Shown here: piece after piece, positions 1-7,310 of the stretch
Numbering within the stretch: the first letter of the stretch is position 1
Layout: each line of letters opens with the position of its first letter
From: an uncultured Robinsoniella sp.
Lineage (GTDB): Bacteria; Bacillota; Clostridia; Lachnospirales; Lachnospiraceae
Assembly (NCBI GenBank): GCA_900539655.1
Contig: UQCR01000133.1
Span: 1-16,393, forward strand
Direction: 5' to 3'
Length of the DNA: 16,393 nt
The notes under the pieces: model-generated
What the model was told of the DNA's origin: nothing
Databases searched by the model: none
What the model saw: only the letters and a program-made list of their open reading frames with translations
Program-made: the position numbers and the translations under genes

Positions 1-172
1 TAGTAATATCTTACTCTTCTCCCTTCTTCCTATATTTTCACAAAAAATTCACAATATTATATTTAAATATATATCATATTTTCATCAATTTTTCACCCCC
101 TATTGACTAACTGGTAGCTATTCTCGTCTAGTTGGTAATTTTATCCACTTCTTACCATAGATATATCTTTTC

Positions 173-207
173 AAAAAAAATAGAGACATACCAAAGTACG
201 CCTCTAT
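173..207 (-). terminator. Rho-independent terminator after the Big_2 fragment
   Basis: Read on the minus strand, arms at 180-207 pair almost completely (ATAGAGGCGTAC with GTATGTCTCTAT, two G-U pairs, 4-nt loop). A run of eight T follows. It lies about 10 bases after the stop of the Big_2 reading frame, so it probably ended the ancestral transcript and still ends that of the 432-residue gene upstream. Confidence 0.85.
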
Positions 208-216
208 CCTTAATTT

Positions 217-456
217 TTATTCTACTTTTACATTACAATATGCGCTTTTTCCACTGCTTGTCTTAAGCGTGATTCTACATCTCCCCTTCTTCAGACCAGT
301 GACTACACCCTTGCTGGAAACCTTAACAATTCCTTTTTTGTTTATTGTCCATTTTTTCGTATCGGTTGTATTCTTTGGATATACTGTTGCTTTCAGTGCG
401 TATTTCCTGCCGACTTTCAGTGTTAGGCTCTTACGGCTCAGTTTGACCTTGGTATA
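217..456 (-). pseudogene. Big_2 (bacterial Ig-like group 2) domain fragment, in frame after a stop
   Basis: Minus-strand translation gives 79 residues ending in a stop at 217-219. They read like one Big_2 domain: an opening strand around KLSRKSLTLKVGRKYALKA, a central KKWTINKKGIVKVSSKG, then GVVTGLKKGRCRITLKT and a CNVKVE end. Big_2 domains usually sit as repeats at the C-terminus of cell-surface proteins. There is no start codon or ribosome binding site. The frame is the same as that of the 432-residue gene upstream and is separated from it only by that gene's TAA at 457-459. It is best read as the remnant of a surface-protein gene. A C-terminal extension reached by stop readthrough is possible but unsupported. 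Confidence 0.75.
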
Positions 457-1755
457 TTAATAATATGTAGCTACATATTCCATTCTTTTAAAGTCCTTTT
501 GAGTACTGAATGAAATTTTTGCCTTTTGACCTGATTCAAAATTCTGTATCGGATTGGCATATGGACTCTCAATAATAACATCATTTTCATCATAAAGATT
601 AACCATTACACCAAAGTATGAAAAAGTAACATTTGTGATATTCGATATAGTCGCTTCATATGTTTTATAGCCATAAGAATTTTTTACTTCATCAAATTTC
701 ACATCTATCATTCTCGAAACTTGCTCTTTAATATTTTCCTGTTCTACAACGATTCCAGCTTGGGTCACAAATTCGCTAATATTTGTTTGATAAGCATCAT
801 CCACCAATAAATTGTATTTTTCAACAAATTTTTTTATAAGTAAACTACGAGAATTATAACCTTTCCCCCATTCTTCCGAATATCGATTATCATCAATACC
901 ATAATAATCAACTGCTTTCAATTGTTCATTTAAAGCATTGATGTACTCACTTGCTGCTTTCTTTAACTCTTCATCTTTAAATGTTTCATCACCAAACTTG
1001 CTGATATAATCTAGTTCACAATTTACTAATTTTTTTCTATAATTTTTAAATTCTGAGACATCCATTTTACTTTCATCTTCATTATAATCCCATCTGTCCA
1101 TTAAACCTTTTGACAATGCTTTCATAAATTGACCATCAATTGATAGCTGATATTCACAATCTTTTATAAATTTTTTTGAATCTTCGTATTTAGCTATTTC
1201 TTTAAAAATAACTAATGCCTCATCGTATTTTACAGAATCATACAATGATTTAGCTAAATTATATTTAGATTTAACTAATAAATCTTGTGCTTTTTCAGAA
1301 TCCTTAATAGAATTTAATTTATCAATTGCATTTTGATATTCCTTATTATCAAAATAAATTTTAGCTTGTTGGAAAATACTATCCTGGTAATGCATATCAG
1401 AATCTTTGTAACTTCCTAATTCCTTAAATGCCTCGGCTGCTGATTCATAATTTTCAGCTTTAAACTTTTCCATTGCCATATTATAGAACCGCAAATTCTT
1501 TGTTAAAGAAAATCCTAAAACCCCTCCAATAATCACTACTCCTACAATTGTTACAAAAGTTAATTTCTTTTTTCTAGAAAATGTCTTCTTTACCTTTTGT
1601 TTCTTACAATTGGGGACTTCTTCTTGATCCGTATTCAATTTCTCTGTTACACTTTCAATTACTAATTCATCTGATAGTGGACATCCGCAGTGTGGACATG
1701 TTGGTGCCCTATCGCTTACTTCTTTACCACACTCAGGACATTTAATTAGTGCCAT
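457..1755 (-). CDS. Zinc-ribbon, membrane-anchored TPR-like protein with C-terminal FxLYD-type domain
   Basis: This 432-residue protein opens with a zinc ribbon (C6, C9, C20, C23). A lysine-rich stretch (51-64) and one transmembrane helix (about 65-84) follow. Residues 88-200 hold three TPR-like repeats, each with an AxxxFxxxxYxxA-type core ending in a Tyr/Lys-Asp-Ser turn. The last 80 residues resemble an FxLYD beta-sandwich (YFGVMVNLYDENDVI). The zinc ribbon should face the cytoplasm and the rest the cell exterior. Such architecture is common in Clostridia, but the function is unknown. The start follows AAGGGAG at a good distance, and a promoter lies 40 bases upstream. The gene ends in TYY and a TAA, with a Big_2 fragment continuing in the same frame. 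It appears monocistronic. Confidence 0.85.
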   Translation of the reverse strand: MALIKCPECGKEVSDRAPTCPHCGCPLSDELVIESVTEKLNTDQEEVPNCKKQKVKKTFSRKKKLTFVTIVGVVIIGGVLGFSLTKNLRFYNMAMEKFKAENYESAAEAFKELGSYKDSDMHYQDSIFQQAKIYFDNKEYQNAIDKLNSIKDSEKAQDLLVKSKYNLAKSLYDSVKYDEALVIFKEIAKYEDSKKFIKDCEYQLSIDGQFMKALSKGLMDRWDYNEDESKMDVSEFKNYRKKLVNCELDYISKFGDETFKDEELKKAASEYINALNEQLKAVDYYGIDDNRYSEEWGKGYNSRSLLIKKFVEKYNLLVDDAYQTNISEFVTQAGIVVEQENIKEQVSRMIDVKFDEVKNSYGYKTYEATISNITNVTFSYFGVMVNLYDENDVIIESPYANPIQNFESGQKAKISFSTQKDFKRMEYVATYY

Positions 1756-1792
1756 ATCTCTTTCTCCCTTCGATTTGCTTAATAATGTATTT

Positions 1793-1821
1793 ATTATACC
1801 TCAACAATCTATTTATGTCAT
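1793..1821 (-). promoter_or_regulatory. Sigma-A-type promoter of the zinc-ribbon/TPR-like gene
   Basis: On the minus strand ATGACA (1816-1821), a 17-base spacer and a perfect TATAAT (1793-1798) lie upstream of the gene. The expected transcript start is near 1786, giving a leader of about 30 bases that holds AAGGGAG. Confidence 0.75.
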
Positions 1822-1976
1822 CACGTATTTTCTATCTTTAATCATATTCACTATTGATGTGTTTTATATAATACACGAGCACTGATCTCACAATCATGTT
1901 CATCTCATACATCATTTTACTAAATAAGTCAAATATATATAATAGTTTCTTTCGATTATATGTACAAAAACTTATA

Positions 1977-2040
1977 AGCACTAAAATAGTCATAAAAACA
2001 TAGTTTCATCTAAACCAGCTTCTATGACTATTTTAACGCT
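1977..2040. repeat. Long imperfect inverted repeat (hairpin)
   Basis: The arms 1977-1994 and 2023-2040 match at 16 of 18 positions, including 13 consecutive pairs (TAAAATAGTCATA). The 28-base loop has a short inner stem (GGTTT/AAACT). Neither side carries a long T run, so it is not a textbook terminator. It could be a miniature mobile-element remnant or a transcript-end hairpin. Confidence 0.6.
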
Positions 2041-2086
2041 CATTATGTCTTTACTTTTCTATATAATTTTCCTAATAATTTCATGC

Positions 2087-2103
2087 CATATCAAGGCTCT
2101 TTT
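2087..2103. repeat. 17-bp direct repeat, copy 1
   Basis: CATATCAAGGCTCTTTT is identical to 2688-2704, 601 bases away. The two copies bracket the LRR pseudogene. The right copy is one arm of a terminator hairpin, while this one has no matching arm nearby. Confidence 0.7.
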
Positions 2104-2395
2104 CAAATGGTGTAAAAGTGGTGTAAATCAGGCTGTAATACTAGCGAAAAACCCAGTAAATATACGGAATTTTTCATTTCCTAATATAACATTTCTGTAA
2201 GGTTGTAATATTAGATATCACTATATGTATCCTCCTTCAATCTTATATTAGAGGATTTTCCACGTATCGTCCTGTGTAATATCCTTTCTCCAGTGTTCAT
2301 TCTAATCTATATTTTAAATTATACTCCTGAAAAAGTATACTCTATGTTTATCTATTATCTACACATAGCCGGTGTTCATTCTATCTTTAGAGTGA

Positions 2396-2665
2396 TCATA
2401 TACTTCTTATAAAGTTAGATGTGTCTATTAGATTTTTTATTCTATTCTCATCTATAATAATATGTTGGAGTTTTGTTAAGTTTTTTAATTCTGTTATATC
2501 TTTAATCTTAATATTATAAGCTTGTATAATGGTTAGTTTATATAACTTTTCACCCCCTGACAACGATTTTAAATTATTATAAGAGACATTTAATGAAGTT
2601 AAATTCGTTAATTTTCCTCTCCCTTTTAATGAATTTATTTTCAGGTATTCGTTAAAAAAAGAACC
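2396..2665 (-). pseudogene. C-terminal remnant of a leucine-rich-repeat protein
   Basis: An open minus-strand frame of 89 residues ends at a stop at 2396-2398 and has no start codon. It is limited upstream by a stop inside the neighbouring hairpin. The translation shows about three LRR units: LTNLTSLNVSYNNLKSL, a degenerate unit around YKLTIIQAYNIKIKDI, then LTKLQHIIIDENRIKNL. It ends SNFIRSI. The pattern is the 21-23-residue internalin-like type, as in the intact LRR gene at 5287-6309, though the residues differ clearly between the two. It was probably the end of a longer secreted LRR protein whose front part was deleted. Confidence 0.75.
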
Positions 2666-2704
2666 TTATATGATATCAAAATGTTATCATATCAAGGCTC
2701 TTTT
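2654..2704 (-). terminator. Terminator hairpin downstream of hcp
   Basis: On the minus strand AAAAGAGCCTTGATATGATA pairs with TATCATATAAGGTTCTTTT with one bulge and one mismatch around a short loop. A run of seven T follows (2654-2660). It is the first good stop signal after hcp, about 130 bases past its end. The last T run also forms the truncated start of the LRR remnant. Confidence 0.7.
2688..2704. repeat. 17-bp direct repeat, copy 2
   Basis: This is the second identical copy of CATATCAAGGCTCTTTT (see 2087-2103). It forms the outer arm of the hcp terminator hairpin. Confidence 0.7.
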
Positions 2705-2834
2705 ATTAAACTATACCGATATTACACTATACTAATATTCTTCTATAGCGCAACATAAATCATATTCCAACTCTGCTTAGATGCTGCGCAACATCTCCAA
2801 TAAGTGTTACCCGCTCTTGTTTCAATCCTGATTA

Positions 2835-4670
2835 TTATTCATTAATCTTTTTCAAAAGCAATTCAACATCAATCCCGTGTACCATACATGCTTCTTCCAA
2901 AGTCTCTGCCTGTGAGGACGGGCATCCTAAGCAATGCATGCCGTGCTCTGTCAAAACTTGTGCATTGTTGGGATTCTTTGCTAAAATGTAGCCAATTGTC
3001 ATCTCCTTTGTAATACCTGCTTCTATACTTTCTTCATTAAAAAACAGTTTGATATCTTCATTCACCGTCTTAATTCCAGCAATCCCAAATTGTTCCGTTA
3101 AAACTTTTGCCACATTAGGTGATAAAAATGCCGGAAGTGTAGGTCCAAGGTGAATGTTCTTTACTCCGAGATATAACAGAGAAAGTAATACAATTACTGC
3201 TTTTTGCTCATACCATGCAATGTTATAGGCAATTGGAAGCTCATTGATGTCCTCCAGTTGGAACACTTCTTTTAGCTTTAAGGCTATTACAGCCAGTGAA
3301 TAAGAATCGTTACACTGCCCTGCATCCAGCACTCTGGGTATACCGCCTATATCACCCAGATCCAGTTTGTTATATTTATATTTGGCACAACCTGCTGTCA
3401 ATATCACAACATCTTTTGGTAAGGCTTTTGCAAATTCTGTATAGTATTCCCTGGATTTCATTCTTCCATCGCAGCCTGCCATAACAACAAATTTTTTGAT
3501 AGCTCCGCTTTTAACCGCTTCAACAACCTTATCAGCCAGTGCAAGTACCTGTGCATGGGCAAATCCTCCCACTATTTCACCATCTTCAATCGGACGAGGC
3601 GGTGCACATTTTTTTGCATGAGCAATTATTTCAGAAAAATCTTTTTTCTCGCCACTACCACCTGAAATATGCTTACATCCGGGAAACCCGGCTGCGCCCG
3701 TTGTATAAACACGGTCTTTGTAGCTTTCCAATGGAGGCACAATACAATTTGTTGTCATCAGAATTGGTCCGTTAAAGCTGGCAAACTCTTCTTTTTGTTT
3801 CCACCATGCATTTCCATAATTACCAACAAGGTGTTTATATTTTTTGAATGCTGGATAATAATGTCCGGGCAGCATTTCAGAATGTGTATATACATCTACT
3901 CCCGTGCCATCTGTTTGTTCCAGCAGCATTTCAAGATCACGTAAATCATGACCTGAGATCAGGATACCCGGTTTAGTTCCAACTCCAATATTAACTTTTG
4001 TAATTTCCGGATTACCATATGCGTCTGTATTTGCTCTGTCAAGGAGTGCCATCCCATCCACCCCATATTTTCCTGTTTCCAGGGCAAGGGCCACCAAATC
4101 ACCTACAGCTAAGCTTTCATCTAATGTCTTTGCCAATGCTTCCTGTAGAAAAGCATTCACATTTTCATTATCCTGTCCTAAAGCATTTGCATGTTTCAAA
4201 TAAGCAGACATTCCTTTCAACCCAAATATAATAAGGCTTCGCAGGCTTCTAATATCATCATCTGCTGTAGCAAGTATTCCTATTTCAGGTGCTTTCTCCA
4301 ATATATCTTCTTTACATAACGGATTCCATTGTGATGCATTTACAGATGTATCTGTATGTTCCAACTCGTTTTCAATTTTCTTTCGTAATGAGATTGTTTT
4401 CAGAACACGTTCTGTTATAAATTCTCCATCAAAATTAGCATTTGTAATTGTTAAAAACAAGTTAAATGTAATAAAATGATTTATCTCTCCTTCAATACAC
4501 TTTCCTTCACGGCGAAGTGCAGTCGTAACTTGGGATAACCCCTGAGTTGCATATATAAGTGCATCTTGAAGTGCGGCAACTTCTGGGGTCTTTCCACATA
4601 CTCCAGTTACGGTACATGCCTCATTTCTAGCAGTTTCCTGACATTGATAACAATACATTTTATGTTCCAT
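2835..4670 (-). CDS. hcp: Hybrid-cluster protein (hydroxylamine reductase/NO reductase-type Hcp) with fused redox-disulfide domain
   Basis: Hcp carries a [4Fe-4S] cluster and a hybrid Fe-S-O cluster, and detoxifies nitric oxide or hydroxylamine in anaerobes. Numbering from the chosen start, the first cluster ligands are C7, C10, C19 and C25 (CX2CX8CX5C, the strict-anaerobe spacing). Hybrid-cluster ligands line up as H241, E265, C309, C400, C428, C453 and E488. The family is usually about 540-550 residues. The extra 60 residues form a DUF1858/TIGR03980-type hybrid-cluster-associated disulfide domain with a CLGC motif (C580, C583). The ATG at 4670 follows AAGGGAG. The ATG at 4715 overlaps the -10 box, so it is probably upstream of the transcript start. 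The gene is monocistronic and minus strand. Confidence 0.95.
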   Translation of the reverse strand: MEHKMYCYQCQETARNEACTVTGVCGKTPEVAALQDALIYATQGLSQVTTALRREGKCIEGEINHFITFNLFLTITNANFDGEFITERVLKTISLRKKIENELEHTDTSVNASQWNPLCKEDILEKAPEIGILATADDDIRSLRSLIIFGLKGMSAYLKHANALGQDNENVNAFLQEALAKTLDESLAVGDLVALALETGKYGVDGMALLDRANTDAYGNPEITKVNIGVGTKPGILISGHDLRDLEMLLEQTDGTGVDVYTHSEMLPGHYYPAFKKYKHLVGNYGNAWWKQKEEFASFNGPILMTTNCIVPPLESYKDRVYTTGAAGFPGCKHISGGSGEKKDFSEIIAHAKKCAPPRPIEDGEIVGGFAHAQVLALADKVVEAVKSGAIKKFVVMAGCDGRMKSREYYTEFAKALPKDVVILTAGCAKYKYNKLDLGDIGGIPRVLDAGQCNDSYSLAVIALKLKEVFQLEDINELPIAYNIAWYEQKAVIVLLSLLYLGVKNIHLGPTLPAFLSPNVAKVLTEQFGIAGIKTVNEDIKLFFNEESIEAGITKEMTIGYILAKNPNNAQVLTEHGMHCLGCPSSQAETLEEACMVHGIDVELLLKKINE

Positions 4671-4713
4671 TTGTTTCTCCCTTCTATGCTCTCGTTCTAC
4701 TTGATTCTTTTTC

Positions 4714-4719
4714 ATTATA
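4714..4719 (-). promoter_or_regulatory. -10 box of hcp
   Basis: A perfect TATAAT on the minus strand puts the transcript start near 4707. No good -35 box lies 17 bases upstream, which fits a promoter that needs an activator. It overlaps the upstream ATG at 4715 and so favours the internal start at 4670. Confidence 0.6.
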
Positions 4720-4739
4720 CTGGACTTTCCTTTTCAAGT

Positions 4740-4757
4740 ATGTTGTAAAAACAACAT
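4740..4757 (-). promoter_or_regulatory. Palindromic operator upstream of hcp (CRP/FNR-family type)
   Basis: ATGTTGTAAAAACAACAT is a perfect inverted repeat with 7-bp arms around four bases. Its centre is about 41.5 bases upstream of the predicted transcript start. That is the usual place for a class II CRP/FNR-family activator, and hcp genes in anaerobes are known targets of the CRP/FNR-family regulator HcpR. Which regulator binds here is inference, and no such regulator gene is in the window. Confidence 0.7.
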
Positions 4758-4762
4758 TTTTG

Positions 4763-4814
4763 CAAAAAAATAAGTGTAGATGTCAGGATTAATTTCCCTC
4801 TAACAATTACACTT
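4763..4814 (-). terminator. Terminator of the LRR/small membrane protein operon
   Basis: Minus strand: AAGTGTA (4808-4814) pairs with TACACTT (4772-4778). An inner stem TGTTAG/CTGACA adds six pairs. The sequence ATTTTTTT follows. It separates the upstream operon from hcp. Confidence 0.75.
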
Positions 4815-4895
4815 TTATACTATAAAGAAAGCCCGTAATTACGTTTAAGCAGTTAAAGGCTTATTATGGAGATCTAGCTATTTTTATATTACCGG

Positions 4896-5273
4896 TTATC
4901 TACTTTCTATCTTATAAATCTTAACCTTAAATTTTCCTATAAAGTCTTTATATTCCGCTTGTAATTTATATGTATCCGAATATTCTAAATCAAAAAACGT
5001 TTCCAATTTATCCGCCCGATCCAATTCTTTTACAACATTGCCTTTTGAATCATAAACTTTTATATCTAATTCTCCATTCTTGATATCAGATGCAAAGGAA
5101 AATTTTATTCTGTCGCCAGTCTCGCCTGAAAACGTAATATTGGATGCGCTGGTGGCAGGCTCTGAGTAATCGCCGTTTATATTTCCCATTGGCTCAGGCC
5201 GCATTACCATCCATATACACATTGCAACCGCTATAATGGCTATTACTGCAATCACTATATACTTCTTTTTCAC
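4896..5273 (-). CDS. Small membrane-anchored extracytoplasmic protein, unknown function
   Basis: The 125-residue product starts with a lysine-rich N-terminus and one hydrophobic helix (about 5-24). This is an uncleaved anchor or a signal peptide, without a clear lipobox. The outside part (30-125) is rich in alternating hydrophobic residues (IKFSFASDIKNGELDIKVYD, later YKLQAEYKDFIGKFKVKIYK). That suggests a small beta-sandwich. I do not recognise a named family. The start codon is GTG at 5271-5273, preceded by TAGGAGG, and this ribosome binding site overlaps the stop of the upstream LRR gene. The 13-base gap makes the pair an operon and suggests the two proteins act together at the cell surface. 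Confidence 0.8.
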   Translation of the reverse strand: MKKKYIVIAVIAIIAVAMCIWMVMRPEPMGNINGDYSEPATSASNITFSGETGDRIKFSFASDIKNGELDIKVYDSKGNVVKELDRADKLETFFDLEYSDTYKLQAEYKDFIGKFKVKIYKIESR

Positions 5274-5286
5274 GTTTTTATTCCTC

Positions 5287-6309
5287 CTACAGGACTGTAA
5301 ATTTCACTTTTTTCAATCTATAAGTTTCATCGTAATAAAACTTGTCCACTACATTCGCCTCCAATGACAACCTCTTTTCTGCCCATTGACTCAAATCCAG
5401 TTTCTTAAACGTAAATTTTCCTTTGCTGTCGGATCTTACAGCTGCTATTTTTTTACCACTGGGATCTCTTAGTACAATTGTGGAATTCTTATTAGCGATA
5501 CCTACTATTTTTTTAGTATCTACATTGATTTTATCAATCGATGCAGGCTGTTCCAGTTCTATTGTCCTTACCAGATTTTGCAGTTTAGCAGTCGTTTTAT
5601 ACCATAAACTATTTCTCTTCCAGACTTTTGGAAGCTTTTTATTTAATTCTTTTTCACCAATCCGGTTCCATTTAAATTCAACAATACTCAATTTTGACAA
5701 ATTGTTCATGTCAGGCAGACGACTTAAGCGATTACGCGTTGCATAGAGAAACTCTAAGCCTGTCAGACTCTCTACCCCATCTAAATTCTTTAACCTGTTC
5801 TTATCTATATCTAAACTGCTCAAATTAACTAAATTTCTCACAGACCTGACACTTTTCAACTGATTATCACTTGCATTAATGCACGTTAAATTAACCAGAT
5901 TCTCAACGCCACGGAGATTTAACAGCTTATTGTTCCCAACTTCCAGCCGCTCGAGTTTCTTCAACCCTGCTATCCCCGCAAGGGAGGTCAGGCTATTGCC
6001 ATAAAAATCTAAAGTACGTAAATTTTTAAGCTTATCAATCCCCTTTAACGATTTTATTTTTAGATCTTTATTGGAGCCATTAAACTTTAAATGTTTTATT
6101 TTTAATGCCTCATCTTCGGTAAATGTTTTTCCGGTTTTGTTTAATTTCCGGAGTATAACCTGGTATAAAACGGTATCCGGTATGCCTGCATTATTATTCG
6201 GAATAATATTACTTTTTGCAGCCATGGCATTCATAGGCATCACCAATGCCATCAATAGCATAAAAACTGCAAACGTTAACAGAACATGTTTCCTAATTTG
6301 TTTATTCAT
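5287..6309 (-). CDS. Secreted internalin-like leucine-rich-repeat protein with C-terminal Ig-like domain
   Basis: The 340-residue product has a signal peptide (MNKQIRKHV, a hydrophobic core, then a likely cut after AMA). An internalin-type cap with GIPDTVLYQVILRKLNK follows, then about six LRR units of 21-22 residues (for example LKNLRTLDFYGNSLTSLAGI). The last 85 residues resemble a bacterial Ig-like domain (GIANKNSTIVLRDPSGKK, DSKGKFTFKKLDL). There is no LPXTG or obvious wall-binding repeat, so it is probably released or held by a partner. Such proteins bind protein ligands. The start at 6309 follows AGGTGGAG. A methionine six codons upstream has no ribosome binding site. It is the first gene of an operon with the small anchored protein. 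Confidence 0.85.
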   Translation of the reverse strand: MNKQIRKHVLLTFAVFMLLMALVMPMNAMAAKSNIIPNNNAGIPDTVLYQVILRKLNKTGKTFTEDEALKIKHLKFNGSNKDLKIKSLKGIDKLKNLRTLDFYGNSLTSLAGIAGLKKLERLEVGNNKLLNLRGVENLVNLTCINASDNQLKSVRSVRNLVNLSSLDIDKNRLKNLDGVESLTGLEFLYATRNRLSRLPDMNNLSKLSIVEFKWNRIGEKELNKKLPKVWKRNSLWYKTTAKLQNLVRTIELEQPASIDKINVDTKKIVGIANKNSTIVLRDPSGKKIAAVRSDSKGKFTFKKLDLSQWAEKRLSLEANVVDKFYYDETYRLKKVKFTVL

Positions 6310-6355
6310 ATTCTCCACCTCTCCCATTTAAAAAATATTATTAGAATTTGAAAAC

Positions 6356-6364
6356 ATTATATCA
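6356..6364 (-). promoter_or_regulatory. Extended -10 promoter of the LRR operon
   Basis: The minus strand reads TGATATAAT, a perfect TATAAT with the TGn extension, about 47 bases before the LRR start. The -35 region is weak (TATAAA at 6379-6384), as is usual for extended -10 promoters. Confidence 0.55.
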
Positions 6365-6465
6365 TATTTACATCATATTTTATACTCCTAAATAAAATCC
6401 TACAACAATGATTTCTGTTTACCAATAACTGCAGCACATGTTTAAAATAAGACTTGTCTGACTAT

Positions 6466-6873
6466 TTATTTCAAATACTTATTTAATATAATCTCATAGG
6501 GCTCATCCCTTAGTAAAAATCCACCAACTGCCTGATATCCCAATTTTTGATAAAAATGTTGTGCATACTCATCGGATTGGGTTGACGTCATTACCATATG
6601 ATAGCCTTTTGACTCCATTAATTTTTCCCAGTACTCAACTAATTGCTTTCCAATACCTTTTCCCTGCTCTTTTTCAAGTACATAAAGCATGTTCATAAAA
6701 GGCGTGTTGTCCCAGAACAAATTGTACCGCAGCCAGCCAAGAAGTTCACCATGCTCTTCTGCTATTATTACATTCCCCCTAATGATTGACTGATCCAGTA
6801 CTTCTTTGCGCACATGTTGATCATGAGAGGCAAGTATTTCAAATGAATCCTTCTTTGCAATATGTATCTTCAT
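6466..6873 (-). CDS. GNAT-family N-acetyltransferase
   Basis: The 135-residue protein has the GNAT fold pattern. A central strand (MNMLYVLEKEQ) is followed by the acetyl-CoA pyrophosphate loop EQGKGIGKQLVEYWE (about 69-83). A C-terminal part around YAQHFYQKLGYQAVGGFLLR follows, in which FYQKLGY is the typical motif B tail. Length is normal for single-domain members. The acceptor substrate cannot be predicted. The start ATG follows AAGGAGAG, and its own promoter lies upstream. It is a single-gene unit in the cytoplasm, and nothing nearby points to a metabolic partner. Confidence 0.9.
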   Translation of the reverse strand: MKIHIAKKDSFEILASHDQHVRKEVLDQSIIRGNVIIAEEHGELLGWLRYNLFWDNTPFMNMLYVLEKEQGKGIGKQLVEYWEKLMESKGYHMVMTSTQSDEYAQHFYQKLGYQAVGGFLLRDEPYEIILNKYLK

Positions 6874-6933
6874 CTTTTCTCTCCTTCCACTTAGGTTACG
6901 ACTATTCCAACCATAAATTAATCATTTTTCTTC

Positions 6934-6962
6934 ATTATAGTGCCGTGACATCTCAATTACAA
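6934..6962 (-). promoter_or_regulatory. Promoter of the GNAT gene
   Basis: TTGTAA (6957-6962), a 17-base spacer and a perfect TATAAT (6934-6939) on the minus strand. The leader is about 55 bases long and contains AAGGAGAG. Confidence 0.75.
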
Positions 6963-7310
6963 CAAGAAAAATATGTTCTTTCTCTAAAAAGCCTCCAAAT
7001 CCTTATTTTGGTATTTTCTTTGTATTTTTGGTAATATCTTTTGTATGCTGTTTGGATTTTTTTTGTATATGAGAAGCAATTACAAAATTATTACCTTTTT
7101 TTAATGATGTATAATTGATCATACAGTATTAATTCTTTGTTTTTATTCTTATCAGTAAGCCCTCGATTATGCCTGCTGCCTGTCCCAGATCCCCAGAACC
7201 TTTCTTTCAACATCAAAAAATACTGCTCAATTTCAAAAGAATTTTAGATAAACCATTTCGATTCTTTGTTATTCTTAGTTCATAAAATAAATCCTGGAGG
7301 AATTAAATAT
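6963..7310. other. Intergenic stretch before the methyltransferase gene, nothing definite
   Basis: This 350-base A/T-rich spacer has no ORF with a start. I saw no riboswitch: B12-box-like sequence, expected for a corrinoid enzyme, is absent. TTGTAT occurs at 7020, 7041 and 7063, about two helix turns apart. TTTTGTA and TACAAAA form an inverted repeat just after the last copy. A TATAAT near 7110 has no -35 partner. No promoter for the plus-strand gene can be named with confidence. Confidence 0.4.

Larger units (their letters stand above)
1822..2395. other. Gene-poor A/T-rich stretch with repeats and no convincing ORF
   Basis: No ORF here has both reasonable length and a start. The stretch holds a long hairpin (1977-2040), one copy of a 17-bp repeat (2087-2103), and two pairs of imperfect short repeats. 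The first pair is CCRGTGTTCATTCTA at 2290-2304 and 2369-2383. The second is GGYTGTAATAYTAG near 2130 and 2202. Together with the LRR remnant to its right this looks like a decayed region. The minus-strand frame near 2090-2130 could be an eroded recombinase tail, but that is a guess. Confidence 0.5.

Noticed and set aside
1..172. Possible gene start or element left of the first terminator
   Set aside because: Only A/T-rich sequence, an AAGAAGGGAG-like box near the edge on the minus strand and a CTARYTGGTA direct repeat were seen; no ORF could be followed.
269..460. 63-residue hydrophobic plus-strand ORF
   Set aside because: It is the complement of the Big_2 fragment and has no ribosome binding site.
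2174..2221. 15-codon minus-strand ORF (GTG start) behind a strong AAGGAGG
   Set aside because: The ribosome binding site is good, but the peptide (VISNITTLQKCYIRK) resembles nothing I know, no promoter is visible, and it lies in a decayed stretch. Kept only as a note.
2208..2297. 29-codon minus-strand ORF starting MNTGERILHR
   Set aside because: No ribosome binding site and no known motif; likely chance in the same decayed stretch.
2778..2797. Near-palindrome GATGCTGCGCAACATC downstream of hcp
   Set aside because: Imperfect (14 of 16), no T run and no promoter context.
4670..4715. Upstream start of hcp (15 extra residues)
   Set aside because: The ATG overlaps the TATAAT box and the extra residues are very charged and not part of Hcp; the AAGGGAG-preceded ATG at 4670 is better.
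7020..7068. Three TTGTAT motifs at 21-22 base spacing
   Set aside because: Short and A/T-rich, expected by chance in this spacer; no gene clearly depends on them.
6963..7310. Possible cobalamin or SAM riboswitch before the methyltransferase gene
   Set aside because: No B12 box, no SAM-type conserved core and no terminator or sequestering stem could be found.
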